From Bog-159 sp963818855 (GTDB taxonomy: Bacteria > Acidobacteriota > Terriglobia > Bryobacterales > Bryobacteraceae), in NCBI GenBank assembly GCA_963818855.1, contig CAWFUH010000011.1, forward strand, positions 558,001 to 622,000: 64,000 nucleotides of DNA, written 5' to 3'. Below, one piece after another: positions 63,337 to 64,000 of this stretch. Under the pieces are notes generated by a model, which ran no database searches, was not told the origin of the DNA, and worked only from the letters and a program-made list of their open reading frames with translations. The position numbers and the translations under genes were made by a program. Position 1 is the first letter of the stretch; each line of letters opens with the position of its first letter.

Positions 63337-64000
63337 AGCTCGCGGGCAAGGTCGCGGTGGTGACGGGCGGCGCCAGCGGGATTGGCCGCGCGCTTTGCCG
63401 GCGGTTCGCCGCGGAGGGTGTGCGCAGCGTAGTGGTGGCGGATGTGGATGGCGCCGGTGCGGAGGAGGTGGCGCGCGAAATCGGCGGGCTCGCGGTACAC
63501 ACGGACGTGAGCCGTGAGGACGAGATCGTCCGGTTGGTGGAGCGCGCGATCGCGGTGTTCGGCGCCATTGACCTGTTTTGCTCGAACGCGGGCATTGTTA
63601 TGGAGGGCGGCGTCGAGACATCCGACGCCGATTGGCAGCGCATCTGGGGTATCAATTTCATGGCGCATGTGTATGCCGCGCGTGCCGTGCTGCCGGGGAT
63701 GTTGGCGCGCGGCCAAGGCTATCTGTTGCAGACCGCTTCAGCCGCCGGACTGCTGACCCAAATCGGCTCGGCGCCCTATGCAGTGACCAAACACGCAGCC
63801 GTGTCGTTGGCCGAATGGCTGGCGGTCACCTACGGCGATCGCGGCATCCGCGTATCCTGTTTGTGCCCGCAGGGTGTACGCACCGGCATGCTGGCTGGAG
63901 CCGAACGCGGACCGCTACGCTTTCTTCTAGAAGGCGCGCTGGAACCCGCGCAGGTCGCCGACGCGGTCATCGCGGGACTGGCGGCGGAACGCTTCCTGAT
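63333..64000 (+). CDS. Short-chain dehydrogenase/reductase, 3' end outside window
   Basis: It starts with GTG at 63333, overlapping the acyl-CoA dehydrogenase stop by 4 bases, so the two genes are read together. The visible 222 residues show VAVVTGGASGIGRALCRRF, the SNAG motif, catalytic S136 in TASAAG, Y149 and K153 in YAVTKH and GIRVSCLCPQGVRTGM. It is a classical SDR; substrate could be a beta-hydroxyacyl-CoA or a steroid-like alcohol. No stop before the window end. Confidence 0.9.
   Translation, partial: MKLAGKVAVVTGGASGIGRALCRRFAAEGVRSVVVADVDGAGAEEVAREIGGLAVHTDVSREDEIVRLVERAIAVFGAIDLFCSNAGIVMEGGVETSDADWQRIWGINFMAHVYAARAVLPGMLARGQGYLLQTASAAGLLTQIGSAPYAVTKHAAVSLAEWLAVTYGDRGIRVSCLCPQGVRTGMLAGAERGPLRFLLEGALEPAQVADAVIAGLAAERFL

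Overview
The window looks like chromosomal DNA of an Acidobacteriota bacterium, most likely of the Solibacter/Bryobacter group. This is inferred from GC-rich coding DNA, several long macrolide-exporter-like (ADOP-type) FtsX permeases, one of them paired with a PadR regulator, an SBBP beta-propeller protein, many exported glycoside hydrolases, a homodimeric pyruvate dehydrogenase E1 and a cytochrome b fused to cytochrome c domains. I saw no rRNA, tRNA, CRISPR array, prophage or transposase.

Layout. 0-3.1 kb: the 3' part of a glycine-rich acidobacterial protein (a full paralogue lies at 48.7 kb), then a damaged chemotaxis module: frameshifted cheW, a chemoreceptor that has lost its signalling domain, and cheB with a compensated double frameshift. 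3.1-7.6 kb: a small membrane zinc-motif protein, an ankyrin protein, a PadR gene with a clear operator, and remnants of two ADOP permeases on opposite strands. 7.6-13.9 kb: an esterase, a frameshifted ADOP permease and an exported GH94-like enzyme. 13.9-23 kb: a minus-strand haem/flavin oxidation cluster (catalase-like protein, GMC oxidoreductase, two proteins of unknown family, DyP peroxidase, membrane-anchored di-haem cytochrome) with a well-formed promoter/operator in its middle. This is the best candidate for an undescribed system. 23-31 kb: a sortilin/BNR propeller protein, a streptomycin-kinase-like phosphotransferase, a tightly packed cupin-DoxX-SnoaL-EamA operon and a divergent MocR regulator with a palindromic operator. 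31-39.5 kb: sugar catabolism (GH39, GH2, FG-GAP protein, epimerase) and two tandem Uma2 proteins plus a decayed third copy. 39.5-49.4 kb: aceE, a 1195-residue SBBP/BNR protein, an intact ADOP permease and the paralogue of the first gene. 49.5-55.2 kb: GH1 enzyme, a cytochrome/copper-monooxygenase-like protein (frameshifted), ThuA-like, TIM-barrel and double-thioredoxin proteins. 55.2-64 kb: glgC, rpsU, zinc-ribbon protein, DapA-family aldolase, Dps, the Rieske/cytochrome bc pair, two small proteins, acyl-CoA dehydrogenase and an SDR that runs off the end.

Themes. Plant- or microbe-derived oligosaccharides are processed outside the cell (Tat- or Sec-exported GH94-like, GH39, GH2, GH1 enzymes and an acetyl-esterase-like protein) and feed general metabolism (aceE, glgC, bc complex). 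Oxidative chemistry is the second theme. Several genes are interrupted by single-base indels, mostly in or beside short homopolymers (cheW, chemoreceptor, cheB, ADOP at 9.68 kb, catalase-like at 21.83 kb, cytochrome/monooxygenase at 51.89 kb). Uncorrected sequencing errors could explain these, but not the chemoreceptor truncation, the ADOP remnants or the Uma2 remnant, which are structural.
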